This document shows, one piece after another, positions 63,256 to 64,000 of a stretch of DNA of 64,000 nt; the first letter of the stretch is position 1, and every line of letters starts with the position of its first letter. The position numbers and the translations under genes were made by a program. Origin of the DNA: Clostridium tetanomorphum (GTDB taxonomy: Bacteria > Bacillota > Clostridia > Clostridiales > Clostridiaceae); NCBI RefSeq assembly GCF_017873215.1, contig NZ_JAGGKA010000006.1, positions 124,001 to 188,000 on the forward strand. The letters are read 5' to 3'. The notes beneath the pieces are model-generated. The model searched no databases. It was not told the origin of the DNA and saw only the letters and a list, made by a program, of their open reading frames with translations.

Positions 63256-63280
63256 ACTTCGGGCCAATTTGGCCCAAAGT
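63256..63280. repeat. Dispersed palindrome, copy 4 (diverged)
   Basis: ACTTCGGGCC and GGCCCAAAGT around AATTT, with one arm mismatch relative to copies 1-3. It lies 33 bases past the relaxase stop. Confidence 0.8.
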
Positions 63281-63313
63281 CGGCGCTTCGCACCTCATGT
63301 TGCGTCATGTTCG

Positions 63314-64000
63314 CTATCGTTCCATTTCCTTATTTTTCTGCACGTCCGTCAGGCCGAGCAGATGGTCTATATTGCTTTTTACCGTTACAATTTCCTGCAT
63401 GGCCTTTTTTGTTTCCCGGTACTCCCGGTAAGCCTTCTTCTTGTCGGCCGACAACCACTGAAACTCTGCTTTGAGCGTATCCATTTTGGGGAGCTTTGCC
63501 CCGGACAGTAACCGCCGGAACGTGTCCTGCGCCGCCCGGTAGGCGGCAATATCCGCTTCATGCTCGGCAAGATATTTTTTGCTGTACTTCGCCGCCTTGT
63601 ACCCCTCAAACACAGGCCGGGATTTCGCATAATCCACCACAGCCGCCTTTAGCTCTGCATTGATACGTATTGCGGTTTCGGTGGTTTTTATACTGTCTGA
63701 AAGCGTATGGAAACGGTCGGTAAGCTCTGTGGTCTTTTGCTCCAAATCCGCGTATTCCATCAGGCCGTTTTCCTGCAAATATTGTAAGGCTGCCGCCATC
63801 TGCTTGAGGTTGAATACCTTTGCCCAGCGTTCATAGGCCGGGCCTTTTCCGGCTTTCATACGGGCTTGAATATCCACAATCAGATTGAACTTGCGCCTTT
63901 CCTGCGGAGCAGTTTTGCCCTCAATCGCCGCTTGTATATCCTCCTGCCCGTATCCCTTGCCAAGCGTGGAAGTACGGAGCCGGGTAAAGCGTTCCTGCCC
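63314..64000 (-). CDS. Relaxase/mobilisation protein, C-terminal part, cut by the window edge
   Basis: The open frame enters from the right edge and reads GQERFTRLRTSTLGKGYGQE, then continues through KFNLIVDIQARMKAGKGPAYE, a coiled coil (LEQKTTELTDRFHTLSDSIK) and ends QKNKEMER. This matches the C-terminal region of the relaxases of Tn1549-like elements. The nicking domain should lie to the right. A GTG at 63877 could be mistaken for a start, but the frame stays open through 64000. G+C is high. Confidence 0.8.
   Translation of the reverse strand, partial: GQERFTRLRTSTLGKGYGQEDIQAAIEGKTAPQERRKFNLIVDIQARMKAGKGPAYERWAKVFNLKQMAAALQYLQENGLMEYADLEQKTTELTDRFHTLSDSIKTTETAIRINAELKAAVVDYAKSRPVFEGYKAAKYSKKYLAEHEADIAAYRAAQDTFRRLLSGAKLPKMDTLKAEFQWLSADKKKAYREYRETKKAMQEIVTVKSNIDHLLGLTDVQKNKEMER

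Larger units (their letters stand above)
51456..64000. mobile_element. Integrated conjugative/mobilisable element, left part
   Basis: A block starting beside a large serine recombinase gene and ending past the window edge with a relaxase gene. The backbone (51.5-55 kb, 63.1-64 kb) is visibly richer in G+C than the clostridial chromosome to the left, while the cargo (55.5-62.5 kb) is intermediate. Small backbone genes, a sigma-like factor and a KTR protein are of types seen in Tn916/Tn1549-related Firmicute elements. The right end is not in view, so size and transfer ability cannot be judged. Confidence 0.85.

Noticed and set aside
1-64000. CRISPR arrays, tRNA, rRNA and known riboswitches
   Set aside because: No regularly spaced repeats, cloverleaf-forming segments, rRNA signatures or familiar riboswitch cores were noticed. 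A covariance-model scan would be decisive.

Overview
The window looks like the chromosome of a low-GC (clearly AT-rich), anaerobic, spore-forming Clostridium, plausibly of the C. botulinum/C. sporogenes group. The genus is inferred from codon use, strong AGGAGG ribosome-binding sites, a SpoVD/SpoVE-bearing division cluster, a meso-DAP type MurE and a membrane-bound [NiFe] hydrogenase. No rRNA, tRNA or CRISPR array was seen. From about 51.5 kb to the right edge the base composition changes, and the sequence is an integrated, probably conjugative, element of Gram-positive origin that continues beyond the window.

Region by region: 1-2.75 kb holds shikimate genes (aroB, aroF) with mtnN between them, plus the first codons of another minus-strand gene. 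2.8-8.4 kb is the ylm/division group (ftsQ, two DUF881 genes around a small basic membrane protein gene, yggS, sepF, yggT, ylmH, divIVA). 8.5-17.8 kb is a reduced dcw cluster read mraZ-rsmH-ftsL-spoVD-murE-murF-mraY-ftsW/spoVE, with MraZ-box-like repeats in front of mraZ; murD, murG, murC, ftsA and ftsZ are not here. 18-33.4 kb is mixed: a 45-residue ORF, two DegT-family aminotransferases, a MerR-methyltransferase fusion with a 19-bp-spacer promoter, a GGDEF-EAL protein, ychF, an LtaS-like enzyme, a PadR/SEDS pair under a 40-bp perfect palindrome, a Lon-like protease with no visible Walker A motif, and deoC.

33.5-44.6 kb is one long minus-strand operon read hypC-hypD-hypE, two soluble hydrogenase subunits, hypA-hypB, Mrp-antiporter-type subunits E, F, G, MbhD, a fused MbhE/MrpB, C and D, then the NuoH-, NuoB- and NuoI-like subunits. 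Together they would form an Mbh-like ferredoxin-oxidising, H2-evolving, ion-pumping hydrogenase carrying most of its own maturation genes; hypF is not present. 44.9-51.2 kb holds a P-type Ca2+ ATPase, a CBS/DRTGG inorganic pyrophosphatase and small unknown genes.

51.2-64 kb: an IS200-type tnpA remnant abuts a large serine recombinase, followed by small backbone genes, a sigma-like factor preceded by a leader peptide with stacked terminators, a cysteine-rich KTR protein, an ANT(6)-like aminoglycoside adenylyltransferase overlapping a methyltransferase fragment, an AraC/MFS/PHP-phosphatase cargo group, a TetR/nitroreductase pair with two near-consensus divergent promoters, decayed genes, a second tnpA fragment broken at the same codon as the first, and the 3' part of a relaxase gene. 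Copies of a 25-nt palindrome are scattered through the element backbone.
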